From: a bacterium
GTDB lineage: Bacteria > Sysuimicrobiota > Sysuimicrobiia > Sysuimicrobiales > Humicultoraceae
Assembly: GCA_030018905.1 (NCBI GenBank)
Contig: JASEHJ010000005.1
Span: forward strand, 1-36,602
Direction: 5' to 3'
Length of the DNA stretch: 36,602 nt
Of the stretch, positions 6,923 to 15,112 are shown piece after piece. The notes under the pieces were generated by a model, which was not told where the DNA came from, made no database searches, and saw nothing but the letters and a program-made list of their open reading frames with translations. Both the position numbers and the translations under genes were made by a program. How positions within the stretch are numbered: the stretch's first letter is position 1; every line of letters begins with the position of its first letter.

Positions 6923-7643
6923 GTGTGGCCATCCTCTTGTCGAAGGGCCGGCGGTCGCCGCCCAGGGCAGCGGTCAGGTCCGCAGCCTCCCGCATCAGCG
7001 CCGCGGACATCCGTCGCACCGCCTCGGGACGGAACCGGTAGAGCGGGCCGGACAGCGACAGCACGCCGACGAGCTCCTGCTCTACGCCGAAGACCGGACA
7101 GGCGACGGCCGCGGTCTCGGGGTTGCGTTCGCCGAAGGAGGCGGCGATCAGGTCGCGGCGGACGGCTGCGAAGAGCGAGCCCCTGGCCCCGCCGAACGCC
7201 AGCAGCACCCGACCCGCCGCGCCCCGGTCCAGCGGTAGGTGGTCGCCCTCGCGCACGTGATCGCGGATCGGCGCCGGGGAGTCAACGCGGTGGAGGCACA
7301 CACGCACAGCCCCATGGCGGATATAGAACGAAGCGCTCTCGCCGCTATACTTCGCGAGCCGGCGCAGGACCGGCACGACGCGGTCGGCCAGGGGAAACCC
7401 GCGCTGGTAGAGGCTGCCGAGGCGCATGGGCGTGGGGCCCAACCGGTACCTGCCGTCAGGCACCCTCCACAGATACCCGTACTTCTCCAGCGAGGCACAC
7501 AGGCGCAGGATGGTGCTCTTGTACATCCTCGTGCGCTCGGCGATCTCGGCCAGGGTGAGGCCGTCATCGCCCTCGCGGAACGCGTCGAGGATGGCAAGCG
7601 CGCGCTCTACCGCCGCCACGCCGCTAGTCTTCATGGCCGCCAT
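6906..7643 (-). CDS. IclR-family transcriptional regulator
   Basis: A 245-residue regulator. Residues about 7-65 form the winged helix: GVAAVERALAILDAF, then LTLAEIAERTRMYKSTILRL with the recognition helix near 43-55. Residues about 80-235 form the GAF-like effector domain, including RVCLHRVDSP and GAAGRVLLAF. IclR proteins bind small organic acids and usually control adjacent catabolic genes. Lying within the operon, it probably controls the promoter at 16234-16262 upstream of tctC, though no operator was identified. ATG 7643 or the second ATG at 7634 could be the start; the difference is three residues. Confidence 0.93.
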   Translation of the reverse strand: MAAMKTSGVAAVERALAILDAFREGDDGLTLAEIAERTRMYKSTILRLCASLEKYGYLWRVPDGRYRLGPTPMRLGSLYQRGFPLADRVVPVLRRLAKYSGESASFYIRHGAVRVCLHRVDSPAPIRDHVREGDHLPLDRGAAGRVLLAFGGARGSLFAAVRRDLIAASFGERNPETAAVACPVFGVEQELVGVLSLSGPLYRFRPEAVRRMSAALMREAADLTAALGGDRRPFDKRMATRVTSA

Positions 7644-7676
7644 CGTGCCGTCAACCGGGGCTTGAGGGCCAAACGG

Positions 7677-9404
7677 TCACCACCGGTAGATGTCGTTGAT
7701 GTCCCAGTGACCGGCGGTCGGCACCGGATCGTTCACCATCGGCACGTCAATGACCGTGGGCCTTCCGGACCCCAGCGCGCGCGCGAGTGCCGGGGCCAGG
7801 TCGTCGGCCCGCTCGACCTTCACTCCGTCGACCCCATAGGCGCGCGCGAGCGCCGCGAAGTCCGGGCTGTACGGCTGCCCGGCGCACTGGAACTCGCAGC
7901 CGAAGGCGCGGCCGTAGTGCGCCTCCATCAACCCGGCTATCGTGCCGTGGGCGCTGTTGTTCATCACGACCCAGGTGACAGCGATGCCTCCCTCCACGGC
8001 GGCCGCCAGCACCGAGGGGTTGGCGCTGAACGCGCCATCGCCCACCATGGCGAGGCAGGGAACATCGGGCCTGGCGAGCTTCGCGCCCAGGACCGCTGCC
8101 GGACCATATCCCATGGTCGCCAGGCCGCTGGGCGGCAGGTGCGTTCGCGGCAGGTAAATGGGGAACTGCTGCCCCACGCCGTTCTTGTTCCAGCCCACGT
8201 CGGTGACCAGGACTCCCTCCCGGGGAAGCGCGGCGCGGACGTCCGCCAGTATCCTCTGAGGGGCCAGCGGCACCGATGAGGACCGCGAGGGGCCCACCAG
8301 CCCCTCCAGCCAGGTGCGCCGCTCCGACTGGATGCGGGCAAGATCCGCGTGACCGCCCCCTCCGTTTGGCGCCAGATCGCGCAGCGCGGCCAGGATCGCG
8401 GCGAGGCCGGCGCGCGCGTCCGTCACGGCACCCACCGAGACAGGGAACGAGCGGCCGATCTCCTGGGGGTCGATGTCGAGATGGATGAGCTCCGTCGGGG
8501 GGATCGCGAAGGTGAACCGCGGATCCCACGAGCTGGAGTCGGCCTCGGCGAACCGGGTACCCACCGCCAGGATGAGGTCGGCCTCGCGCGTCACACGGTT
8601 CGTGAGTTCGGTCCCCCAGAACCCGGTCATGCCGAGGATGAGGGGGTGGTCGTCCGGCAGGGCACCCTTGCCCATCAGCGAGTAGGCGACGGGCGAGCCG
8701 AGGTGCTCGGCCACCAGCCGCAGCTCCTCAGAGGCGCCTGATGAGATCACGCCTCCGCCCGCGTAGATGACCGGGCGGCGCGCCGCCAGCAGGCGCCGGG
8801 CGATATGTGCCGCGGCGGCCGGATCGAGCCCAGGCGGCGCCATCGGAGCCGGAGGCAGCGGCGGGGGGCCTTCCTCCGGCGCCGAGAAGACGTCCATGGC
8901 CACATTCACGAGCACAGGGCCCGGCCGGCCGCTCGTGGCCAGGCCGTAGGCACGCGGCAGGATGCGATTGAGCCCGCGCGGATCCGCCACCCTCCAGGCC
9001 CGCTTGACGAAGGGGCGGAAGACCTCCCACTGATCGCCATCGGTGTGGTACTGGATCTCCTGGTGCGGGTGACGGCCGTAGAAGTAGCCGGGCACATCTC
9101 CCGCGATTACGAGGAGCGGGATCGAGTCCAGCGCGGCGTTCGCCACCCCGGTCGCGGCATTCGTGAGCCCGGGCCCCAGGTGCGTCAGCAGCACGCCGCA
9201 GCGCCCGGACGCGCGCGCGTAGCCCTCAGCCATGTGCGCCGCGATCTGCTCGTGCCGGGCCATCACGAAGCGCACGCGGCTGTCGGAGAGCGCATCCAGC
9301 ACCGCTATCACCGTGTGGCCGCACAGCCCGAACACGTACTCGGTGCCCGCGCCCTCCAGGAACCGTACGATCTGGTGCGCGACGTTGTGCTGCTTGGATC
9401 CCAT
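7677..9404 (-). CDS. Thiamine diphosphate-dependent enzyme, acetolactate synthase-like
   Basis: A 575-residue three-domain ThDP enzyme. The N-terminal PYR domain has FGLCGHTVIAVLDAL and the cofactor-activating Glu52 (ARHEQIAAHMAEGYARA). A central Rossmann-like domain follows (about 190-330), and the C-terminal PP domain has GDGAFSAN ... VVMNN, the GDG-N(N) magnesium-diphosphate motif. Related enzymes decarboxylate 2-oxo acids and may transfer the resulting carbanion. A match to sulfoacetaldehyde acetyltransferase was considered and seems poorer. In this operon it would suit decarboxylation of a 2-oxo acid to an aldehyde for the acylating dehydrogenase. Gap to the ADH gene is 18 nt. Exact reaction unassigned. 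Confidence 0.88.
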   Translation of the reverse strand: MGSKQHNVAHQIVRFLEGAGTEYVFGLCGHTVIAVLDALSDSRVRFVMARHEQIAAHMAEGYARASGRCGVLLTHLGPGLTNAATGVANAALDSIPLLVIAGDVPGYFYGRHPHQEIQYHTDGDQWEVFRPFVKRAWRVADPRGLNRILPRAYGLATSGRPGPVLVNVAMDVFSAPEEGPPPLPPAPMAPPGLDPAAAAHIARRLLAARRPVIYAGGGVISSGASEELRLVAEHLGSPVAYSLMGKGALPDDHPLILGMTGFWGTELTNRVTREADLILAVGTRFAEADSSSWDPRFTFAIPPTELIHLDIDPQEIGRSFPVSVGAVTDARAGLAAILAALRDLAPNGGGGHADLARIQSERRTWLEGLVGPSRSSSVPLAPQRILADVRAALPREGVLVTDVGWNKNGVGQQFPIYLPRTHLPPSGLATMGYGPAAVLGAKLARPDVPCLAMVGDGAFSANPSVLAAAVEGGIAVTWVVMNNSAHGTIAGLMEAHYGRAFGCEFQCAGQPYSPDFAALARAYGVDGVKVERADDLAPALARALGSGRPTVIDVPMVNDPVPTAGHWDINDIYRW

Positions 9405-9422
9405 CGATACTAACCCTCCGAG

Positions 9423-10445
9423 CTAGGTGACGCGGATGACTGCCTTCACAAACCGGGACTCGGCGGCTGCCTGCAGGCCGGCAGCCGCCTCTTCGAGCGG
9501 GAACTCGGCCTCAACGAGATGGCCCGCCCGCAGCCCGCCCTCGACGAGGTTGAGCGCTCGGCGGAAGTCGTCGGGATGGTCGTAGATCAACGAACCAACC
9601 AGCTCTATCCCCTCGCGGACGAAGTGCAGCGGCGAGAACGCCACCTCATCCGCGCCCAGCCCCAAAAGCAGGACGCGACCCCTTCGTGGAACCGCCCGGA
9701 TGCACCATGCAGCGCCGGCCGCAGCCCCCGAGCACTCGAAGACCGTGGCTGGCTCGCCGGTCTCACGCATGCGCGCCGCGATTTCTCTACCGGCCTCCTG
9801 GCTCATCACGACCGCCTCGGTCGCGCCCAGGCCCCGGGCCACCTCGACCCTCCTGGGGTCAAGGTCGAGCGCGGCGACCGAGATGCGCGCGGCGCTCAGT
9901 AGCTGCGTCAGCAACAGCCCAATGGCGCCGCACCCGAGAACCACGGCGCGGTCTCCCGGAACCAGCCCTGAGGCCGCCAGAGCATGCACCGCCACCGCGA
10001 GCGGCTCGGTCAGCACCAGGTCCGGGTCTGGGATGTCATCCGGCGCCACCCAGGCGTGGCTGGCCGGTATAGACGCGTACTCCGCGAAGACGCCGTCCTC
10101 GTTGACACCCAGGACGCGCTTGTTGAGGCAGACGTTGCCGTGGCCGCGCCGGCAAATAGGACAGGTTGTGCAGGGGATGTTGGGCTCGACCACGGCCCGC
10201 CGGCCCACAAGCCCAAGAGAGACGCCGTCGCCGACCGCGGTGATTCTGCCTATCGCCTCGTGTCCCAGGATCATGGGGTAGGGCGCCTGCCGGTGGCCGG
10301 CGTAGAGGTGCACGTCGGAGCCGCAGATGCCGACCCGCTCAACCCGGACCAGCACCTCGCCCTGCCGCGGGGTTGGGACCGGTACCTCGTCCAGGCGCAG
10401 GTCTCGCGGCCCGTGCAGTCTCGCTGCTCGCATCTTGCTCATCAC
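9423..10445 (-). CDS. Zinc-dependent medium-chain alcohol dehydrogenase
   Basis: A 340-residue MDR-superfamily enzyme resembling threonine/sorbitol dehydrogenases. Catalytic zinc ligands: Cys41 (GICGSDVH) and the GHE at 61-63. Structural zinc: Cys92, 95, 98 and 106. The nucleotide fold is marked by VLGCGAIGLLLTQ near residue 170. It oxidises a secondary alcohol or polyol with NAD(P). The gene overlaps the upstream aroD gene by 4 nt, so the two are translated together. This pairing raises the possibility of a quinate- or hydroxy-acid-type substrate, but the sequence does not fix it. Confidence 0.93.
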   Translation of the reverse strand: MMSKMRAARLHGPRDLRLDEVPVPTPRQGEVLVRVERVGICGSDVHLYAGHRQAPYPMILGHEAIGRITAVGDGVSLGLVGRRAVVEPNIPCTTCPICRRGHGNVCLNKRVLGVNEDGVFAEYASIPASHAWVAPDDIPDPDLVLTEPLAVAVHALAASGLVPGDRAVVLGCGAIGLLLTQLLSAARISVAALDLDPRRVEVARGLGATEAVVMSQEAGREIAARMRETGEPATVFECSGAAAGAAWCIRAVPRRGRVLLLGLGADEVAFSPLHFVREGIELVGSLIYDHPDDFRRALNLVEGGLRAGHLVEAEFPLEEAAAGLQAAAESRFVKAVIRVT

Positions 10446-11239
10446 GACCCTCCTGTCATGGGCTCACCCTCCGGCCCGAGCCCGACGGCGGCGAGGAGCC
10501 GCTTGGCGATATCCAGCCCGATCTGGCCTGGAGCCGAGGCCGCTATCCCTACCGCGAAGGTCAGGTCGGAGCCGAAGTACCCCCCGCCAATGCGGCTGAT
10601 CGCGCCTTCGGCGCCCATCGACATGAGGACGGCAGGGATCTCCAGAAACGTTCGGCGGGCTTCCAGCCCTGCCCTCAGCAGCAACAGAACGTCCTCCGGA
10701 GTGCGGGGCATCACCGCCACCTTTGCGACGTCTGCCCCTGCCTCCTGCATCGCCCGCATCGAATCCAGGAGCACTGCGGCCGGGGGCGTGGCGCCGAAGT
10801 CGTGCCACGAGCGGATGACCGCGGCCCCGGATCCGTGGGCGGCGGCCGCGGCTCTCTCTGCCAGGGCCGGTGCCGTGGCCATCTCGATATCCACCAGCGC
10901 GGCCAGCCCGGTTGACGCCGCGGCCTCAAGTATGGCCAGGCGTTGCGCCTCGTCCTGGGGACGGGCCCCACCCTCTTCATGCCGCCGGTTGGTGAAGATC
11001 AGCGCGCAGCGCGCGGCTGCGGAGATCCCGGCAAGCAGCTCCGTCACATCCTCAGGGGTCAGGCCGGAGACGAAGTCGGCGCGCCACTCGACGCAGTCGG
11101 GTCCAAGCCCCCCAAGGCGCGCTGCCTGCGGAACCAGCGCCGCGCGCTCCGCCGCGGTCAGCGGCACGCATGTCAGTACCGCTGGCCCGCCGAGTGTGCG
11201 GTCACCTATCCGAACCGGCCGCCTGGCCTCCAGTCGCAT
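10442..11239 (-). CDS. aroD: Type I 3-dehydroquinate dehydratase
   Basis: A 265-residue class I (Schiff-base) dehydroquinase. The key residues are visible: Glu51 and Arg53 in DCVEWRAD, the catalytic His146 in SWHDF, the Schiff-base Lys173 in VAKVAVMP, Arg216 in MGAEGAISR, and a closing YFGSDLTFA. The enzyme converts 3-dehydroquinate to 3-dehydroshikimate. Its place in the middle of a catabolic operon, 4-nt coupled to an alcohol dehydrogenase and far from aroKB, is unusual. Either it supplies the shikimate pathway from an odd location, or it works on an imported cyclitol acid or a related compound. Confidence 0.92.
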   Translation of the reverse strand: MRLEARRPVRIGDRTLGGPAVLTCVPLTAAERAALVPQAARLGGLGPDCVEWRADFVSGLTPEDVTELLAGISAAARCALIFTNRRHEEGGARPQDEAQRLAILEAAASTGLAALVDIEMATAPALAERAAAAAHGSGAAVIRSWHDFGATPPAAVLLDSMRAMQEAGADVAKVAVMPRTPEDVLLLLRAGLEARRTFLEIPAVLMSMGAEGAISRIGGGYFGSDLTFAVGIAASAPGQIGLDIAKRLLAAVGLGPEGEPMTGGS

Positions 11240-11266
11240 CGCGCTCGCCCTCCCACCGGGCTGCCG

Positions 11267-11662
11267 CTACCGCGCGGGGTTCTCTCCCGGCGGTGTGTAG
11301 GCCCACAGTAGCACGAGCGGCTCGGTGCCGGTGTTGACGTGCTGGTGCTTGCGGCCCTTGGGCACGAATATCATGTCGTGCGGGCCAAACGGCTGCCGGT
11401 TGCCGTCGGCGTCGACCCCCTCCCCGCTACCCGAGAGGACCACGTTGATCTCCTCGGATCCTGGGTGCTCGTGCATCGAGCTCGACTCCCCCTGCGGGAA
11501 GACGGTGATTCCCGCGACCAGGAACTCGGAGCCGCAGAGTTCCCCGTCGACGGTCCGGAACACCTTGCGGCGGAACCCGGGGCTGTCGAGGCCGATCCAG
11601 GACTGCTTGCCCTCGGCGAACGTGCGGATCACCTTGATGCCGGCCTTCTGCGTGACGCTCAT
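11267..11662 (-). CDS. Single-domain cupin protein
   Basis: A 131-residue cupin. Motif 1 is HEHPGSEE (64-71), with His64, His66 and Glu70 as probable metal ligands. Motif 2 is PKGRKHQHVN (101-110), which supplies the fourth ligand at 106 or 108. Small cupins of this type accompany many carboxylate-uptake operons as isomerases, dioxygenases or ligand-binding proteins, and this one has no sequence feature that selects among them. It is spaced 27 nt from aroD and 35 nt from the aldehyde dehydrogenase gene, so it is in the operon. Confidence 0.88.
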   Translation of the reverse strand: MSVTQKAGIKVIRTFAEGKQSWIGLDSPGFRRKVFRTVDGELCGSEFLVAGITVFPQGESSSMHEHPGSEEINVVLSGSGEGVDADGNRQPFGPHDMIFVPKGRKHQHVNTGTEPLVLLWAYTPPGENPAR

Positions 11663-11697
11663 TGCGTACGCCTCCTTGTCACACTCTCATGAACACA

Positions 11698-13110
11698 TCA
11701 ATCGACGGGCATCCCATAGAACTCGCCGAAGAGCTCCTGCTCGGACGGCCGATCCTCGGGAATCGGGCGGCTCACCCAGGTCGTGTTCATGTAGTGCTTG
11801 AGGTGGATGTTCTCCGAGGTGATATTGCCGCCCCAGGTCCCGCACCCGAGGCTCGAGGTCATCGGCATCCCGTTGTTGAAGGCGCCGGCGTTCGCCTTCG
11901 ACTGCGGCTGACGGACCATGATCCGGCTCACGGGCGCGACGCGCCCCAGCCGGTCGACGTGGTCGTCGTTGAACGAGTAGATGCCGCAGGAATGGCCCTT
12001 GCCTCCGACCTCGTAGATGGCCCTGACCATCTCGAGCGCCTCGTCGAAGCCGGAGTAGCGGAACATCGACAGGACCACGCCGAGCTTCTCGGAGCTGAAC
12101 GGGTTGTGCCGCCCGATGTCGGTCTGCTCGACAATGAAGAAGCGCCGATCCAAAGCGACCTCGAAGCCAGCCCGTTCGGCCAGTTTCTGGGCCGAGATCG
12201 CGATCGTGTCCGGCGTCCGGTGGCCGTCGTCGTCCCAGAGGATCGCCCGCAGCTTCGCCGCCTCCTCGGCCGTGGCGAGGTGGCCGCCCTCCGCCACGAG
12301 GCAGTCGCGCAGCGCCTCGTAGATTCCGGCCTCGACGACGAGATTGCCGTCGGCCGAGCAGCCGGAGCCGAAGTCGGACATCTTGCTGATCCGGGTATTC
12401 CGGGCCGCCTCGGCGACGTCCGCGGTCTCGTCGATGACCATCGTCGAGTTGCCGGCGCCGACGCCATAGGCCGGCGTCCCGGAGGCGTACGCGGCCTTGA
12501 CCATATCGCGCCCGCCGGTCGCCTGGACCATATCGACCCGGGTCATCAGGTACTGGGCGGCGGGGATGCTCGGACGCTCGACGCACTGAAGGAGGTCGAT
12601 CGGAGCCCCTTCGCGGGCCAGGGCGCGGCGCATGATCTCGACCGTCTCGCGGGTAGTGTTCTTGCTGCGCGGGTGCGGCGAGAAGATGACCGCGTCCCGA
12701 CACTTGATGGCGAAGATCCCGACGCCGGGCGGCGTCAGCTCGGGGTTGGTGGTGGGGACGAGCGAGGCAATGAGGCCCACCGGCTTGCCGTACTTTACGA
12801 TGCCCTTCTCCGGGAGTTCCTCGATGATGCCGAGGCTCTTCTGCCGCAGGACGTCTCGCAGGATTCCCATGACCTTGAAGCGCTTCCCGACCCGGCTCTC
12901 GGGGTCGCCGATGCCGCTCTCCTCAACCCCCATGTGGGCGAGGCGCGTGAAGGTCTTCTCGTTCGCGACCGCCCACGCCACCGCCTGGCAGAGCCGGTCC
13001 ACCTGTTCCTGGGTGGCGCCTTCGAACGCCTGGAGCGCCCCCCGCGCGCGCGCCACGAGCTCGTCGACATGAGCGGATTCTTCAGGGGTGATCGGTCGAG
13101 GCGACATCAT
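11698..13110 (-). CDS. CoA-acylating aldehyde dehydrogenase, sulfoacetaldehyde/succinate-semialdehyde type
   Basis: A 470-residue aldehyde dehydrogenase of the CoA-acylating branch (AdhE/EutE/SauS-like), which couples aldehyde oxidation with acyl-CoA formation. The nucleophile is Cys251 in DFGSGCSADGN. The cofactor region includes VPTTNPELTPPG and QATGGRDMV. The C-terminus (LGCGTWGGNITSENIHLKHY) is the conserved end of this subgroup, which includes SauS, the sulfoacetaldehyde dehydrogenase. It overlaps tctA by 4 nt (ATGA); the second ATG (13107) has better spacing from the GGAGG. Inferred role: turning the aldehyde from the ThDP enzyme into a CoA ester, or the reverse. Confidence 0.9.
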   Translation of the reverse strand: MMSPRPITPEESAHVDELVARARGALQAFEGATQEQVDRLCQAVAWAVANEKTFTRLAHMGVEESGIGDPESRVGKRFKVMGILRDVLRQKSLGIIEELPEKGIVKYGKPVGLIASLVPTTNPELTPPGVGIFAIKCRDAVIFSPHPRSKNTTRETVEIMRRALAREGAPIDLLQCVERPSIPAAQYLMTRVDMVQATGGRDMVKAAYASGTPAYGVGAGNSTMVIDETADVAEAARNTRISKMSDFGSGCSADGNLVVEAGIYEALRDCLVAEGGHLATAEEAAKLRAILWDDDGHRTPDTIAISAQKLAERAGFEVALDRRFFIVEQTDIGRHNPFSSEKLGVVLSMFRYSGFDEALEMVRAIYEVGGKGHSCGIYSFNDDHVDRLGRVAPVSRIMVRQPQSKANAGAFNNGMPMTSSLGCGTWGGNITSENIHLKHYMNTTWVSRPIPEDRPSEQELFGEFYGMPVD

Positions 13111-14645
13111 GCACCCTCCTTCCTTCCCAACCGCGGCAGGCGTCGCAGCCGCCCGCGCAGTGACGCAGCGGACGGCAGGCGGGGGATGAACGCGGTTATC
13201 AGCATGATCGCGAGAATCAGGCTAATGGGGTTCGAGACTATCTCCCACAGGAAGGCGGGTATGTTCCCGTGGACCGAGATGATGGCCCTCCTGAAGTTGA
13301 TGTCCGCGAGCGGGCCAAGGATGACGCCCAGCACCATGGGGCCGACCGGATAGTCGCCCAGCTTCATGAAGTACCCCAGGATGCCGAACCCGATCATCCA
13401 GAAGACGTCGTAGATGTTGCTCTGGATGGCGTACGTGCCCACGACGGAGATCAGCGTGATCATAGGCATCAGTATCTTCTTGTTGACGTTGACGAGCTTC
13501 ACGAACGGACGGACCGCCATCAACCCGAAGATCAGCAGGAAGACGTTGGCCAGAGCGTAGGACCACGCGATGAACCAGAACAGGTCGGGCATCTCCACCA
13601 TGAGCAGGGGCCCGGGGCGCAGCCCATGGATGAACAGCGCGCCGATGAGCACCGCGGTGACCGCGTCGCCGGGGATCCCCAGCGTGAGCATGGGGATGAG
13701 GGCGCCCCCAATGGCGGCGTTGTTGGCCGTCTCCGGAGCAACGACGCCCTCGATGGCGCCCTGCCCGAACGGCCTCGTGGGTTTGCGCACGGTCCGCTTG
13801 GCATGGTCGTACGCCAGCAGGGCCGCGATCTCGCCGCCGGTTCCCGGCAGCGCACCGACAATGATGCCCAGCACCGACGTGCGCAGGCTCAGCGGCAGGA
13901 ACCGCAGCACGAACGACCACGACGGCAGGATCCGGCCCACCTCGGGGATCGTGACCTGCGGCACGGCTCCGCGGCCGATCCTGCCCAACTGGTAGAACAC
14001 CTCGGACAGGCCGAACAGGCCGATGAGGACGGCGATATAGTGCACGCCGCCGATCAGCAGGGGCAACCCGAAGGTGAACCGTCCCTCGCCCGTTACGGGG
14101 TCCATGCCGACCAACCCCACCAGCACCCCACCCGCGGCCGCGATGAGCGCCCGCGGCATCGACCTGGCCCCGAGCCGGCTGACGAGCGACAGCCCCATCG
14201 CCACCAGCAGGAAGTAGTCGCGGGGCGCGAACTTCAACGCGAACTCGGAGATGAGAGGGCCGGCTACCACCAGGGCCACGAGACCCAGGACGCCGCCGAT
14301 GAACGACTGCACGGTCGCGACCCCGATGGCCACGCCGGCCTCGCCGCGCTGTGCCAGGGGATAACCGTCGAACCCGGTGGCGATGGCCGCCGGCGCCCCC
14401 GGGATGTTGATCAGGATCGCCGAGCGCGACCCGCCGTAGACGCCCCCGGCATACACGCCCAGCATCATCGCCAGCGCCGGCTTGGTGTCCCACGCATATG
14501 TCATGGACACCAGCAGCGCCGTGGCCATGGTCACCGACAGCCCGGGGACCGCGCCCACGACGATCCCCGCCACCACACCCACGGCGGACAGCGCGATGTT
14601 CTGCGGAGTAAGGAACTCCCGGAAGACCTGCAGCGCCAGTTCGAT
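13107..14645 (-). CDS. tctA: Tripartite tricarboxylate transporter large membrane subunit TctA
   Basis: The 10-12-helix permease subunit of a TTT carrier. Family signatures: AVPGLSVTMATALL, YAGGVYGGSRSAILINIPG, DGYPLAQRGEAG, GALPGTGGEIAALLAY, LGIPGDAVTAVLIGAL. The first canonical start is a GTG at 14582, which would drop the conserved N-terminal segment (LALQVFREFLTPQNIALSAV) that the frame still encodes. An in-frame TAG at 14658-14660 bounds the frame. A GGAG (14653-14656) lies 8 bases ahead of an ATC at 14643-14645, so I set the start there as a non-canonical AUC codon. GTG 14582 or CTG 14639 are alternatives. The frame is the same as tctB, separated only by that TAG. Confidence 0.9.
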   Translation of the reverse strand: MELALQVFREFLTPQNIALSAVGVVAGIVVGAVPGLSVTMATALLVSMTYAWDTKPALAMMLGVYAGGVYGGSRSAILINIPGAPAAIATGFDGYPLAQRGEAGVAIGVATVQSFIGGVLGLVALVVAGPLISEFALKFAPRDYFLLVAMGLSLVSRLGARSMPRALIAAAGGVLVGLVGMDPVTGEGRFTFGLPLLIGGVHYIAVLIGLFGLSEVFYQLGRIGRGAVPQVTIPEVGRILPSWSFVLRFLPLSLRTSVLGIIVGALPGTGGEIAALLAYDHAKRTVRKPTRPFGQGAIEGVVAPETANNAAIGGALIPMLTLGIPGDAVTAVLIGALFIHGLRPGPLLMVEMPDLFWFIAWSYALANVFLLIFGLMAVRPFVKLVNVNKKILMPMITLISVVGTYAIQSNIYDVFWMIGFGILGYFMKLGDYPVGPMVLGVILGPLADINFRRAIISVHGNIPAFLWEIVSNPISLILAIMLITAFIPRLPSAASLRGRLRRLPRLGRKEGA

Positions 14646-14657
14646 GACCGTGACTCC

Positions 14658-15104
14658 CTAGGGCAGGATCACCAGGAACACCTGCCGGAACACCACGAAC
14701 GTGACAGCCACGGCCGCGATCGCCAGCAGGACGGACTTCCACCAGGTTGCCGCGCGCAGCCACAGGAAGGAAGCTGTCAGGTACAGGAGCGATGCACCCA
14801 CGAAGCCCAGTTTCCTGAGCACCGCCCCGTAGAGGATGGCCATCAAGGCGGCGATGAGGGCCGTAGACCTCACGGTCCCGCCGTCGGAGGCCGGCGCGGC
14901 CTCTCCTGCCGCCGCACTCTCCCGCCATATCAACAGGGCGCATGACAGCAGGACCAGGGCGATCAGGGCCGGGAAGACCCCGGGCGAGCCGGGGTCCGTC
15001 CCGAAGTTGGACATCCGGCTCGCCCGGTAGAACACGAATCCGGCCAGCGCAACAATGCCCGCTGACTGCAGGCGCGCGGACAGCCTCCGGCGATCAGCGG
15101 ACAT
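14658..15104 (-). CDS. tctB: Tripartite tricarboxylate transporter small membrane subunit TctB
   Basis: A 148-residue protein with four hydrophobic segments (around residues 13-30, 42-60, 83-105 and 115-140), the normal size and topology for TctB. It contains GSPGVFPALIALVLL, the usual 'P.FFP.l' region after the first loop. The ATG at 15104, 8 bases after the tctC stop, is preferred to the longer upstream frame, which would run into tctC. It ends with TAG at 14658, and the tctA frame continues directly behind. It stabilises the TctA permease in the membrane. Confidence 0.88.
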   Translation of the reverse strand: MSADRRRLSARLQSAGIVALAGFVFYRASRMSNFGTDPGSPGVFPALIALVLLSCALLIWRESAAAGEAAPASDGGTVRSTALIAALMAILYGAVLRKLGFVGASLLYLTASFLWLRAATWWKSVLLAIAAVAVTFVVFRQVFLVILP

Positions 15105-15112
15105 CGCCGGGC

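Noticed and set aside
7677-9404. Assignment as sulfoacetaldehyde acetyltransferase (Xsc), paired with the SauS-like dehydrogenase
   Set aside because: The N-terminal motifs (GLCGHTVIAVLDAL, ARHE) look more like acetolactate synthase-type enzymes, and no sulfonate-specific gene is present.
13269-14945. 558-codon plus-strand frame opposite tctA
   Set aside because: Antisense to a well-supported transporter gene; composition is Asp/His/Gln/Arg-rich with no fold signature.
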